A stretch of DNA of 64,000 nt, taken from Tetracentron sinense. Taxonomy: Eukaryota; Streptophyta; Magnoliopsida; Trochodendrales; Trochodendraceae. The notes under the pieces are model-generated. The model had not been told where the DNA came from and did no database searches. It worked only from the letters and a program-made list of their open reading frames with translations. The stretch spans positions 5,928,639-5,992,638 of the forward strand of contig CM026562.1 in the NCBI GenBank assembly GCA_015143295.1, in the 5' to 3' direction. Positions 47,073 through 60,069 of this stretch are shown in pieces. Both the position numbers and the translations under genes were made by a program. How positions within the stretch are numbered: position 1 is the first letter of the stretch; every line of letters begins with the position of its first letter.

Positions 47073-47100
47073 GACACCTAGAGAGGGCAGCTAAACAAAT

Positions 47101-47970
47101 ACAAAGAAGAAGATGAAAGGAAAAAACCAGAGCAAAGGTTGACAAAGCAACCAAAGAAGACCTATAGCACTAGGATGCTAAGCCCGGTTCTGATGGTCTC
47201 AGTCTCTCAACCATTACAGCTTCAGCAGTAGTTTCATAATCTCTAACAACCAAGAAAACTCTTTTTGGAAAGAAAATGTTGTGCGTCGACTTAGACTAGA
47301 AATGCTATTGCTTGTCCTTAGTGCAAGGATTGCAACTCACAATATGGTTTACCTACTACAACGACTACTTCGAAAATTAAAATTCAAACATGTGTATGGA
47401 TCCTAGATACTAGAGTAGAAGGATTAAAATAATGATTTAGCATTCGTAACAGATGCTGTCAAACTATTGCATAATGGACGTTGCAGTTTGGAGCGCATAA
47501 CTCTTTAATGACAATATTTTATTGAAAAATTCCTATTTTAAGGGGTTGTTTTTTTAGTGAAATTGATGCATTTTAATTTGTTCCAAGTATAAATAACCTA
47601 TTTTAAGTCGTTATAACTTAAAATTAGGATTGTCAATCAATCAGTCTTGAGTCAAGTTTGGGTATGTCCAAGCCCAACCTTCACTTGTAAAAGTGAGGCC
47701 CCTCAAAGGCCCTGAACTAGCTAAACTCAAGCTCTAACCTTAGGGCTAAAAGAAGATTAAAAAAATTATCATAATATTTAGTGGAAGTTTTTTTTAAACC
47801 AACCACCGGCCGCCAACTTAATGCATGTACTTGAGATGGATCATAACCAAGCTCTCACCATGTGCAAGCATGTGAGATGACTCAAAACTGTATTTTTAGA
47901 ACATTAGATAGGTACAAATAGAGTTGAAGCTTAATCAATATGAAACATCAAGTATATATATATGTATATA
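47101..47970. other. Intergenic with an interspersed repeat fragment
   Basis: Nothing coding seen. 47,628-47,760 resembles the repeat at 30,630 (GTCCAAGCCCAACC). The stretch up to about 47,300 may include the LINE's 5' untranslated region. Confidence 0.45.
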
Positions 47971-47971
47971 C

Positions 47972-48123
47972 TAGTGGCCGAAGGATGAATCGTAAACCCG
48001 GAGGTCTCAAGGTCGATTCCTGGGCTCCGCTCAATATCAGTTGTATGGGGTGGGGGTATTCCATATGCAGCACGTGGGACTAGTCTGAGCCTTCTCAGGA
48101 TATCCACGTTTATAAAAAAAAAA
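47972..48123 (+). mobile_element. tRNA-related SINE
   Basis: About 150 bp with an A-box-like start (TAGTGGCCGAAGGATGAATC), a B box GGTCGATTCC at 48011-48020 and a poly(A) run at 48114-48123. Order and spacing match tRNA-derived plant SINEs. Target duplication not found. Confidence 0.6.
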
Positions 48124-48127
48124 TACA

Positions 48128-48825
48128 CTGGTGGGCCGCATGTGTGATGCACGTGAGAGAGAGGGGAGGGGGCGAGAGTCTTAGAAGAGGACCCTAGTGA
48201 GGGGGCATTTTGGGATTTTTTTTTTAAAAATATCATGGATATAGAAACTTGAGGGGCATTTTGGATTAAAAAAAATTGATATGGACCGATGGGTATAGAA
48301 ACATGATGTATGGATATTTTGGGAATAAAAAGCTTTAAGGGCATTTTGAGTATAAAAAAATAATTGAGAGCATTTTGGGTATATAAACTTGAGGGACATT
48401 TTAGAAATGAAGAAAATGGAATATGGGCAAACTTGAGGACCATTTTGGGTTAAAAAATTTGTGAGGAGCATTTTTGGTATAGAAATTTGACTTAGGAGGA
48501 TTTTGAGAGCTAAAAAAAATTCGAAGGATTTTGATTACAGAAAACAATTAAGGGGCATAAACTTGACTTAAGGGTATTTTGAGAAGAAAATAGCTTTAGG
48601 GACATATTGACCAAGAAAATAAAAAATAAATAAATTTAATAATAAAGGACATTATCCAACCGAACCAGTCAAATCGGAAACCGGTCATCCGATTGATTCG
48701 AAGTAAAATTTAGTCAACATTTTGAACCCATATGTGTAAGGGCAAAACATCAACCATATGTGTAAGGATAGTTTTTAAATAAAATTTAATCAACCTTTGA
48801 ACCAAGGAAATAATAGTATTAGAAT
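48128..48825 (-). mobile_element. Helitron-like element, copy 3 (decayed)
   Basis: The minus-strand 3' end has the family hairpin (CACGTGCATCACACATG) and ends CCAG before T, a mutated CTAG. The interior shares the repeated GGGCATTTTGG words with copies 1 and 2. The 5' end near 48,825 is degraded (AATAGTATTAGA). It sits directly after the SINE's poly(A). Confidence 0.55.
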
Positions 48826-49318
48826 TAACAAAACTTCAATCAAATTAAATATAAGGTATTTTACCTAACCATAAGAAAGACCATACCACCATCATCATCA
48901 CCACCGAATTAAATACAAAGTATTTTCCCTAACCATAGCGGGAAGTACCGCTGGATAAAATTGAGTCTTACGGTCATTGATAGACTACTGATTAAAATTA
49001 AAATTATAGTGATCTTCGGATGGTATCTCTTTTCCAACATGCAAAGAATCTCCTCACCCATACAGATTAACTTCACCGAAAGAATTCTCTTCTATCACAT
49101 TAAGAAGATTATCGATCTCCGCTTCTGCCCAATCTTCAATCCTTTAAGGAAAAATTAATTAATGGCTAATAAAATAAAATAAAAAGCAATATTATGAATA
49201 TAACAAAAAAATAGAAATGATTATACATGGGTATCTTTGATACAACTTCTACATCCATTTCTCCATCTTCCTCATCACGTAGTTACCCATCCAAAGGATC
49301 TGATAACACGTACTTATT
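48826..49318. other. Intergenic, no feature recognised
   Basis: AT-rich; one 65-codon frame (48,961) without recognisable similarity. Confidence 0.4.
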
Positions 49319-51800
49319 GTAACCCTTAAATTTCCTATGTAGTTAAATTGCTTCCACTGTTGTGGAGAGTTTATTATTTTTATGGGGGACTATCCTTCCG
49401 ATCCAGGTAAACCCGGATTGTTAATTATCTTTCCGATTTGGGGAAGAACCTTTAATTAAGAAGAAGAATAAGAAGAAACAAAATAAATTTTGAATAAATT
49501 ATTCAAGAGGGGTGCCCAATTCCCATGTAGGTTTTACGGGATGCCTCATTGAGGTCCTTGTAATCTCCATGGATGGGAGAGCCTTCTTCTTCATTGGTCG
49601 CTTGCCTCGAGCTTGTTGTATTCATATGTCAAGAAAAAAGAACAATTTCTCTATTCTATCTTCTGGGGGGAGTTTCCTATGAGAAACTCCCTTTTATATT
49701 TTTAAAGAGAGTCCTCTTTAGTCTCTCCCTTCACTTCCTATTTTTGTGGAGATCATAAGAGGGTTTACTCTCCTTAGAGAGGGACATCTATCAAAGACAG
49801 TTGGTTTCCCTTATTTGGAAATCCTGAGACGTACAGAGTCCTCTTTTTTGGAGGATTCCGTATTAATTTCTCTTTTGAAAAACTTGAAAAGATAAGGTAT
49901 TTCCCCTAAAAAGGAGGAAGACACTTATCTTTCAAAAAGGAGACAAGATTACTCTCTATTTCAATGGAGTGCTAGATGGCACCACTTCATTGAGATTTAA
50001 GAAGGGGGTCCCTATCTTGAGATCTCCAAAAATCAGCAAAGGGTCCCTTTTTCTCAAGAATTCCCTGCTTGGTGGCAGTCAATTACTAACTGCTAGCTGG
50101 GGAAAGCTAACTCAGCCCATAGCCTTATTTACGCTGTGGACCAGGTTACAAAAGAGGACTAACCTTAGTCAGTCCGCGAACTAGATGAATGACCTGGGGT
50201 GGACCACGGGATTCCACCCATGGTCTAGCCATGGATCAGGTCCAACAAGGGCTAACCTTTGGCCAGCCCATGAGGGTGCCTTAGGAAGTCTGTTAGTGGC
50301 ACTGACTAATGAGGTCAGTCCGCGGACGGACTCAAAGGGTCAATCTGTGAGTGTCAACCAAGTCTATCCGTGAGGACAGACCCTAGACACATATCAATGC
50401 CATAGGGATTGGAAAAAAGCATGCTTGTGGGGCATCATTGCCCTACTTCCATCATTAAATGTTGGCAGGCTGACGGCTAAATAGCTATTGGCTAGCTGCC
50501 ACATGTGCCATTGGCACATGCGAAGCCTAACCACCCATTTTATGGGTAGTGATCAGGTGTAGGCAGGTGCACCATGCGCCCGCCCTGCAAATAGTAAGAT
50601 TTCACTGCTCACAAATGCTCCTCAAGATCTGAATGGTTGAAAATGATTCAACCATTCAGATCCTACCATGTGGTAGTGAATCGTGGGGAGGCTAGTAGTC
50701 TCCATCTTCAGTGGACTGCTATTTAATGAAAAGGCCACGATGGGGGGTTTCCAAGAAATCCTCACGATGAGGATTAATCACCATTAAGGTTAGATGGCGG
50801 GAGAAGTTCTCCTGCCATCTGGGTCATCCCTTTTAAAATGGATAGTCAAGATCCAATTAAAGGGGTCCCTATATAAGATACCCTTAGTCTCTGGGGAAGA
50901 TATTTTGTCTTCCCATTTTCGAAACTAGAGAGAACTTTGGCATCCTAGAGCTCTCCCCTTCTCTCAGATTTTCTTCGGAGAAGATCTTCCTCCTCCCTCA
51001 GCCCAACACTTTTTGAAAGGTGGGTTCTTCTCTGGTGAAACCATTGACAAGAAGGAGCATTTGGCGCTTTCTTGTTCCTTAATTTGATTTGAAAGAAACC
51101 CTTTCTTTGGGTTTCTTAGCTCATAAAGGATGGGATGAGGATTTTACCTCATCCACTGGCTTCAGGATGCCTACTGGGGCATTTTTTAGGGTTTGCCAAT
51201 TAAAAGGGTCCGTCCCCTAGGATGCCCATTTGGGCTCCTTGCACTTTTCGATAAAAATTCCGGTGTCATTACCAAAGTTCCAAGGTTCTCTGATAAGAAA
51301 AACCTAACTGGTCACCAAGATGGTGACCTCTTATCCGCAGACTTGTCTGCGGACTAACTTGCTCAAAGGACTCTGTCAACGATCTTAAACTTAGTGCTCA
51401 AGACATTGTGTCTGCAGGCTCTAATTGATGTCCACCAACTCTATCCGCAAGCTAAATTTAGTGTCTGGAACTTGATGTACGCAATCTCTAATTAAAGTTC
51501 GCGGTCTTCATGTCCACAGGCATTAATTAGTGCTCATGGAAATTTTGTCTGCAGACATTAAATGATGCTCATGGGCAATGTCTGCGGGCTGGGCTTTAAC
51601 CAGATTTGGTAGAGTCAAAGTTTCTGTCCGCGGACTTGATTTAGCCAAATTTGGTCAAGTCTAGACTTCTGTCCAGGGACAACATTGGCCAATTTTTTCA
51701 AATTCCAGACCTATTTCCACGGATTTGGCTTAGCTAATTTTGGCTCAAGTCTAGGATTTTTCCATGGACTTGTATTGGCCAATTTGAGCCGCATAAAGTA
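49319..51800 (+). repeat. LTR-like or leader-like repetitive region
   Basis: GC-richer than its surroundings and without gene-like frames. At 50,870 CCCTATATAAGATACCC followed by a CT-rich leader looks like a retrotransposon promoter. Two strong hairpins lie at 50,626-50,662 (16-bp perfect arms GATCTGAATGGTTGAA) and 50,795-50,823. From about 51,330 to 51,790 degenerate TGTCCGCGGACT and AGCCAAATTTGG words recur. I suspect an LTR plus leader of an LTR element but found no TSD or primer site. Confidence 0.35.
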
Positions 51801-52114
51801 ACTAAAATTAACTTTCTTAATTAAGCATAACTCGAGCTCCTTGGGACTCTATATTTGTGGGCTTGTAGGCAAGCTTGACCTCAATCATTTTAGTTGAAGT
51901 TCGGGGTCTTTTTGTGACTCTGAGCTTAGGTAATTTTTTTCTGAATTCTTCCTTTATCTGTTTAAAGAAATGTGACCTTATCCCCTTAAAGGATATTACC
52001 AATTTTTGGAGGTCTGTTATTTTTTTTATAATTTTGTTATGAGTTTAGCCAAAGTATCTAATATTCTTATTCTTCTCTTTTGTGCAGAATGGATGTCCCA
52101 CTATAGCGCTCTTT

Positions 52115-53229
52115 CAAGAAAGAAGCTCTCTGTTGGACCCATTACAGAAACACATATTCAAATGCTCAGAGATTAAAAAAAATTTCAATGAGTAAGTAAC
52201 TATTTCTCTTATATTGCACATTTTACATCTATATTTATGTTTTCTACTAACCCTTTATACTAATTGTTTAAATTACTTTCATGAAGGTGCATTTAAAAAA
52301 TTGGTGGCTGATGTTTTGAAAGGCAAGCAGAGTAAACATAGAGAGTGAACATTTGATGATATTAAGGTAATAAATTAAGGTTGATATTAATTAATCCTTG
52401 TAATATGGTAATATTAAAAATTGTACGGCTTAAACATTACTGTCATAGTCTCATTCATCCTCTTTATTTGTAGCTGGGAATGTGGCTACTACAGCATGAT
52501 GTACTTGAGGGACATCATCACCAACAAGAAAAAAAATACATATTATGGATTTTTTCAATAAGGGTCAAGAACCATATACTTATGAAACAATAAAAGGATT
52601 TAAGAAGGAATTAACTGAATACTTGAGAAGTATTTAGAATAACAAGTTCATATATGTATTTTGCTCATACTGTAAATAAATTTTATTACATAATTCATGA
52701 ATGTATAGTTTATTGTTGTTTTATTGATGATTACATAAAATTAATTTTACTATAAATAAATTTATATTATTTAATTTATGGATGTATAGTGTATTATATT
52801 TATAAGGGAGTGTGTGTATGAATTTAGTAGTGGATATGAGGAGTTACAGGTTGTAGGGCTGCATAATCTTTCTGAGTTTTAAATAAATCAATAATCACGG
52901 TTAACAACAAAACCATGCAAAATGTGTATCTCTAGTAACGATAATTTTTTAATCAAAGCAATCACAATTTGTACACAAAACCGTGATCTATAATTGGTGA
53001 AAAAGTCATTTTCAAATTGAATAATCTCGCCATTTAAGATATTCAATCACTGATAAATAACTTGAGCGTTAATATTTAAAACAATTACGGTTATGTTTGC
53101 AATCGTGATATTTAAATACATAAGATCACACGTTGAAAAATTGCGGTTTGATCTGCACACTTTAACTGTGATCAATAGCCTATGGTCATGGATTAAAATC
53201 GTGAGCAATAAAGTGATTTCTTGTAGTGC
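52115..53229 (+). mobile_element. 3' part of a CACTA (En/Spm-type) element
   Basis: Ends GATTTCTTGTAGTG at 53229, the inverted form of the canonical CACTACAAGAAA terminus. The last 350 bp carry subterminal words such as AATCACGGTT, AAACCGTGAT and AATCGTGAT in both senses. Upstream is a Ulp1-like protease remnant (52,470-52,645), a cargo or accessory domain known from plant DNA transposons. The left CACTA end was not found. Confidence 0.6.
52470..52645 (+). pseudogene. Ulp1/C48-like cysteine protease C-terminus remnant
   Basis: An exon-like segment after a TTTGTAG acceptor reads SWECGYYSMMYLRDIITNKK, matching the W/xECGYY motif with the catalytic Cys of plant transposon-borne Ulp1 domains. 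After a one-base frameshift at a T-run it continues EPYTYETIKGFKKELTEYLR and a stop, the usual C-terminal helix. A preceding fragment (about 52,290-52,370) may be another exon but has a stop. Not functional. Confidence 0.65.
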
Positions 53230-53930
53230 ATATTTATTATGGATTTTGCTAGCCCCCCAGTCGCAAATCTTCCATAGACGCAGCTTGGTGGCTACAAATG
53301 TCAAACATGTTCTGCTTTTTATTTTTTTTAATGTTTTAAAATATCAAACATCTCCACGTGATATGGCTAATCTTGTGTCTATGGAATTTTTGGAGTGAAT
53401 GCGACTAGGGATAGCACTCCTCATTTATTATTTTATAAAAAAATCTAAAAGTTGGTGATAAAATCAAGGAAATGAACTCGAGATTTTGATTTATTCTATA
53501 ACATAAAAGTTAGATATTCATCCAATCAACATAATCATAATATTTTATTCATATAAATTAAATGACAAAGTGAACCCCTTGATCTAATGTTTTAAAAGAA
53601 TTTGTTCTTTTTTTCAATGATGTTTTTGAATAATTAACTCCATTGATTACATCTCTTCCTACATAGTCTCTATCGAATTCTGAAGTAGAAGAAAGAAGGT
53701 CTCTCTTATGCTATGGCCAAATACCACATGTAAAGAGGTTAGCCATTAAATGTAAGGGCTAAAAAAAATTCGTGAACATTACCAAGTTCATGACTAAGGG
53801 CCGTGAAATCAACTATTCCCTATATGTGTGTTTTCTAAATATATTTTGTGATATTGAATCAGCTTCTTTGTTGGTAGCATTGAGAAAATTTTAAGCCATG
53901 AACAATCATTGGTCTAGTCTGAAGCAAGCG
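53230..53930. other. Intergenic; right part belongs to the extensin duplication
   Basis: Nothing coding. From about 53,825 it aligns with 33,780 onward (GATATTGAATCAGCTTCTT; GGTAGCATTGAGA) and is the flank into which the copia element inserted. Confidence 0.6.
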
Positions 53931-53935
53931 TGTGC

Positions 53936-54332
53936 TGTAAGATTTTCTATAAGGTTTATGGTCTTGGCAATGTTCATGGTCCAAACCCGGATAAAGTCTA
54001 CTCCAATTAAGGTTTCAGTTGTAGCCAAACAGTGGTGATTTATGCATTAATTAAGTATGTCGGGTTATAAGGATGGTCTATAGTCTCCTTGATGAGGTAG
54101 GGATTCTAATGACCTAAACCCTAAGTATATATAATACTTATAGGCTATCGGTCCTAGATCCAACTCCTAATAAAGCCTGCAGAAAAGCATCTTCCCCATC
54201 GAGAGCTAAGGAGTCATGGAATCTGAAGACCATGTGCTTCATCGTCATCGACGTTTTCCTCTCTACTTTCAATGGCCGACACAGGTATGTGATTCTTGAA
54301 TATTGATTGACTAGATCCTATAAAGTATAACA
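53936..54332 (+). repeat. 5' LTR of the copia-type element
   Basis: 397 bp, TG..CA. Contains TATATATAATACTTATAGG as a likely TATA region near 54,130, in a position expected for the U3/R border. Confidence 0.92.
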
Positions 54333-54334
54333 TG

Positions 54335-54347
54335 TGGTATCAGAGCC
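54335..54347 (+). other. tRNA-Met primer-binding site
   Basis: TGGTATCAGAGCC, two bases after the 5' LTR. This is the common plant LTR-retrotransposon primer site. Confidence 0.9.
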
Positions 54348-57300
54348 AATGGTGCTCTATCAAGTTCAAGAATGCATAAAGTTTTCTCTATTAATTTTTT
54401 AATAAAATTTACATTGATTTTTCCGATGAAATTTATTCAATTTTGTATAAGATTTTATAGGTTTGCGTTATTATGTGCCTAATTTTTGGTTCACTGTTTC
54501 AATTTTTAAGGTTTTAGAATAAAGGGTTTCGGATCTGAAATCATTAAAAAAAAAGAAAAAGGGGGGGGTTTCAGCCGTTTTAGGTTGGATGGCAATTACG
54601 CCGCCGTCCATCGCCGGAGGAGGATTCCTGCGGCAGGGTTTTGGTCGCTGGATTCAGGCCGTCATTTTAGCACCGGCGGTAGCCGGTAAGGTGGCCGGTG
54701 GGGCCCTCAACAAAGGGGAACAGGCAACAGTTTTAGGGTAAAAAAAAAAAACTATTGTTTCGGGTTGGGAAGATAACTTCACAAGGGTCAACCCGACCCG
54801 GCATTGAACCCGACCCGAATAACATTGTACCTGAATGGGTCGTAAACCGACCCGAATGAAACCCGACCGGTTCAGTTGACTGGACTGGTTCCCTCGGACC
54901 GAGTTTGAACCAGACCGGACCGAACCCCGTCCTGGACCAGACCGCGTGATCACGTCAAACCGCGCACGCATCAGACACAGATCGTGAGTGAGTGCTGTTC
55001 CTGCACGTGAATCGTATGCACCGCACGTGACGCACAGTCCATTATCGTTTTTCATATCCCTGCGTGTGTCAGCGTGTCCGACATGCTATTTGCGCGTGTC
55101 CTATGCCCCCTGACCTAATTTTGCCTGTAGAACCTTATTCCGAGGTCCATTTTAGTTATTTTTTCCTCTGTAGATGACTTTTATGGCATTAAGTGCTCAA
55201 ATAAGGCTATTTTTTCAATTTTGGACCTATCTTTGATGCCTAATTTACAATTTGGGAACTCCGGAAAGCTTTTCAGGCTTAATGTAACTCTTGGACCAGC
55301 ATTAAAGTATACCTAGTATATATATGGAGTTTGTCTCATATGATTGTGGTATTTATTCTATTTTTGGGCACTATACATAGCCTTCTAGACTACAAACAAC
55401 CCTTGTGCCACTTCTCAAGTATGTTTGGTCAATTATTTGCCCTTTCAAGGTTTTTCAGGCATAAAGTAACCACTAAATGACTCTAAAGAGGCCTAAGGTA
55501 TCCCTATTGTATTGGGTGCAGGGGTGAGCACATGATTAAGTTTCTTTGTGCATTTAGAATGACACCCAATATAGTTGTTAACTCTTATAGACTTTAGACA
55601 CCTTATTGATTGCACACTTTGATGTAATCTTTTGGATATAAAGTATTTTCTTAAACAAATTTTTGGGGCTAAGACATGTTTATTTGTGGTTCAACATAAA
55701 TGGGCATGACTATTTAGTATAATGTGCATGATATATTTTGTTCAACAAATTAATTGAAGATCAAGGCCTTAAATATATGATGATCGCTTGCATAAAATTG
55801 GATTTTATTTTTATAATTCATGAATTGCATTATCGTTGTGTTTTCCAATGCATGTTTTAAATTATGTTCTTTTAATTTAATATCATGTGAAAGACGAGAT
55901 TAGTGGGCCTAAAATGCATGTAAAATATGTTATAATGTTCATTGATGCATGTTTATTCAAATAATCAATAATTCCTTGGGGTAAGGAATTTCAGGCAACT
56001 CCCTATTTGGAACCAACTAGATTGAAATGGTCGTGTTAGTCACCAAAGTGGCCTCGATCAGGATAATTTGGGTGGCGTTCAAATGTGCATGATGGTATGA
56101 TTATTTCCTATATATATTGAAAAGAGAGTGCCATAAGGTTTTTGCGTTTGATTGTTATAGGGTGGTGATCAAGCCCAAAGGTGGGTCATCATCTTGTACA
56201 ATTCAACTAAATGTTTAAAGTTTTCGAAATCTGTTGTGTTCATGATCAGCTTGTCTTGTGGTGAAGTTAATTCATCAAATGAGAGGAACCGATCGCATGT
56301 TGCATTCTCGGCCCAAAGGAGGGAGTGTGATGATGCAAATGGAAATCTCACCAGATGAAGTATTTAAAATACTACACTCACTCTAGACTGTCTGCCTGAT
56401 ACCCCATCAGTTAGATGTGTTTTGCATTAATAAGGACATGAAATAAAGATAATGATTCATGCATAAAGATATTAAGATACAAAACTCTGAGTGAGCCTTT
56501 TAGTTTATATCTAGTAATTAAGTTCTTCTGCAAAATTATGATTATTACTCTATGGGCACTGAGACCCTTAGTTGGTCAATTATTTATTAATTAGAACTAT
56601 TAAATTGAGCTGACCTTAGATAAACTAGACTAAGACTTAATCATTTTAAAGATGAGAGTGATAAATCTATCATTAAAAATAAGTTAAAAGTTAAGGCTAA
56701 GCATAAGGAATGAGAAACGTCAATAGTATGAGCTTGAAGACCGTGAATGGATAATCTCAAAGGTTGTTTAGAGTACAATCCCTAATACCATCTAAGGTGG
56801 CAAGTTGAATAATTATTTACTTTGAGAATCATAAGTGTCTATCTGAGTCAATTGACTCATGTCTGACATGATGGACTCATTGGAGTTCATGGAAACATCC
56901 TACATAGAAATGACCTAATTATAAATATGGATGCAGTTAGAATGAAAAGTTAACATTAAGTTTCTGTTGCAGTTTATGTTTGAATCTCTCTCTGTGTAGT
57001 TTAACTAATCTGTAATTAACCTAAAGTATGTAAAAGGAAAGTGGGTAAAGAATAAATAAATTCACCTCCATATGGGTCAGGAGGAAAATGAATTATAATA
57101 TTAAAGTCTAAAAAGCTCATAAGGTGATGAGTGGTTAACCATGATATAGTTTTGAGGCATTTACAGATGATGTTTCATATTATTCATTATGAATTAATCC
57201 TGGAACACTAATTCACATATGTAATATCTTTGAGAGATTCATTAGAATCTAAAATATAGAAGATTTGGAGAAATTATTGGTAAAGAAATATAGATTAAAT

Positions 57301-58879
57301 GCTAATCTTCACACAGTTTATTAGATTTAAATTTGGTATGAGGATTATTTCTTTATCAATTTGTTAATGCGTCATACTATTAAAATTCATGGTTTGTAAA
57401 GTGAAAATACATTGACATTAAAATATAATATTTTAAGAATGTATTTAAAGTGATACGATAAAGTAATTTTGAAATGTAACAATTTAAATATGGAGATTTG
57501 CTTGATAGCATTAACTAAAGAAAATTTAAAGGCTTCAAAGAATTTCTCTACAAATACAAAAACTGATAAAATGACCTACACATATATTTGTAATCATTTT
57601 TCTACTTTTCATGAGGCATAAAGATGTTTCATTAATCTATATATATATAGATATCAAAAGTCCAGATTTTGTTTATGATCCATAAAGATAAAGTTCATAA
57701 TCTTCTCAGTAAAAAGATCTAATTTGTGAAATACGACATAAAGTAAAGATTAAAGGTTGTTTACTTAATATCTTCAAGATTATGAGATAGTTAAAATGTT
57801 ATGTAATTCAGTCATTTAAGAACATAATGAACAATTAAAAGGGAAGACCGTGTTACCTAAAGTCATGAACAATTATTCTTTTTATGTTTCAAATTAAGTT
57901 CCTCATAAAGCAATATTCAAGACACCATTAAGATTTGAAAATGAGGAAAATTTTAAGAAATTAAGTTATCAGATATTCATAGAAATTAAAGGAATATATA
58001 TATCATCTAGTCCCCCTTCGAAGCACTCACATATTTGAGATTAAAATGTGAAATGTTAAAAATGACAATAACAGTGGGAGTATAAAGTCTCTACCTATTA
58101 AGTTTAAGGATAGCCATATTTCAGTCTATCAATTGGCTTAAAGAAGTGATGTTGTGTGACACCTAAAGTCTCTTATTTTGATATAGTTGATGGTCATCAT
58201 ATGGAGTTTTAAGGTGCTATTGTCTCCCACACAGTCTAATTTGTTTCATCAGAAATTAAGACATGCTTGAAGATGCCTTAAAGAGAGGAGATACAAATCT
58301 AATGATTTTGTACATTATCTCAAAAGTTAGTACTTGATTTTGAGAATAAGAATGATATATTACTTTTCATCGGGATAGAGGAAGTATTATGTTGATTATA
58401 GCATGAAATCCATGAAGAAAAGTAATACTTTAAACTTAATAGAGTTATATCTGATAAACATTAAAAGAATGTTCCTACTCAACGTTCTTCATAAGGAGGT
58501 GCATATAAAATGATAAAAGATTCCTAGAAAGAAGATAATGAGTACTAAGTTTGCAAGCTTAAGAAGTTTGCATAAGGTTTTGAGCAGACAATCAAGTAAA
58601 TACTTCTTTCGATTTTAGGGTGAACATTATAGTTGAATACATCAACATTAAGGTCAGTGGGAGCAAGTATATTCTGATGACATATCATAGAATTATGACA
58701 TTAAGGATTTAGAGATGTGTCATTTAGGTTCACCATTAAATCTCTATTCATTGGTCTCATGACCTCTTGGAACTGTCACTAAAAATTTTCATTAAGAAAG
58801 TTCTAAGGATGATTGATATTTCATATTAAGCTCCTAAAGAGAAATTTGTATTATGAATTACAGGTTGACTTGTTAAAGT

Positions 58880-59520
58880 GCCCTAAGACTTAGGCTAAAA
58901 TTTGTGCTATAACGTTTCATAATTGTACTTTGATTGAAGAGTCTTATGTATAAACAAGTCTTCACTCATTCAAATACATCTCATGCTGTTAAATAAAATT
59001 CACATTTTAGTTTTGATGTATTTGAGTGTTAGACCATTAAGATAGTTATAAAGTAATTACAAAAGATTAAATAATATTGGCTACATATATAATGGTACTG
59101 ATACCCATCAGGTAATCGGGTATTCACGTTCGGATTGTACTGGATGTCTGAACATCAAGTAGTCGACATTGGGTTTTATTCCTATTGGCTGTGATATTGC
59201 TATCTAGTGAAAAGTATAATGCTTTTCAGTATGGAATCGCCGACTAGGCAGGAAGGATACATGACTTGTTATAAGGTTTTTTGAACAAGTTATGTGATTG
59301 CAGAATTTTATCTTAGGACTCTAGGTCTTCAGTTTTATTACCGGACTGTTGGATATAATTCTGCATCAGTTTACTTCTCTCAAAATAATAAGACTTAAAA
59401 TTAGTCCAAACACATGGGCGTAAGGTGTCTTGTTGTGAGAGAGAAGATTAGAGAACATAAGGTATCTGAACCATTAACCATAAAGTTGAATCATAAGGTA
59501 TTTTGGAGCTTGTCTAAAAT
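58880..59520 (+). pseudogene. Decayed copia pol (end of RT, RNase H)
   Basis: A stop-ridden reading still shows the copia order. CPKT (58,888) is followed at about 59,045 by SYKVITKD, a relic of the WTAVKHILKYL region. VIGYSRSDCTGC (about 59,112) and STLGFIPI relate to the GYSDSDWAG..STSGYIF motif. SASVYFSQNNK and SKHMGVRCLVVREKI relate to the RNase H end (..SKHIDIKYLVVRE). No frame survives over 200 nt. Upstream traces of integrase and RT are too weak to place. Confidence 0.65.
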
Positions 59521-60069
59521 GAGACTAAAAGACAGCTTGGATTCATTTGGTTAGTGGGATTATATTGCTAGCATCTCGATTACAGACAAAAAGTTCTCTA
59601 CTACAGTTATTGAGATTTGCCTATTAATTTGTTCTAATCAGAACGATATAGTGATGCATCACTCTGCATTTCCATTTTGTGTTAAATGGTGTTTTAAATT
59701 TACAGATTAAGTGACCTAAGCAAATTTTGAGGATCGAATTTTGGGATGTGTGAGGTCAGCACATCATAAGGTTATAATGCTTGAAACCAAGAAAAATGAG
59801 GGTACTAGTATGGTGACCATGGAATGGTGTCATGTCATAGTGTTGATATGATGGCCTCCGTAATCCGGTATTAGTGTTTTCATTTGTCTAGGTTTTGTTC
59901 ACCACATTTATGTATATTGGCTTAACTATCTGGAGTATGTTTTAAGTGTGGCCACACGTCTGTTGTTTTCAAAATTAAGTCGTTTATCCGGGAGAGTCAT
60001 TTTAAAAGAATTTTCCGCGTAAGTAAAATGTTTTCTCTTTTGATGATCATTGCAGACCAAGTAAGAGAA

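Larger units (their letters stand above)
41097..47100 (-). mobile_element. Near full-length but broken L1-type LINE with RNase H domain
   Basis: Read on the minus strand from 47.1 kb: ORF1, endonuclease, reverse transcriptase, zf-RVT and RNase H in the order of plant L1 elements, ending in a poly(A) tract (T-run 41,099-41,109). Frames are broken many times, so it is inactive. Pieces are listed separately. A 6-bp CTATAG occurs at both outer edges (about 41,091 and 47,162) and may be the target duplication, but this is weak. Confidence 0.9.
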
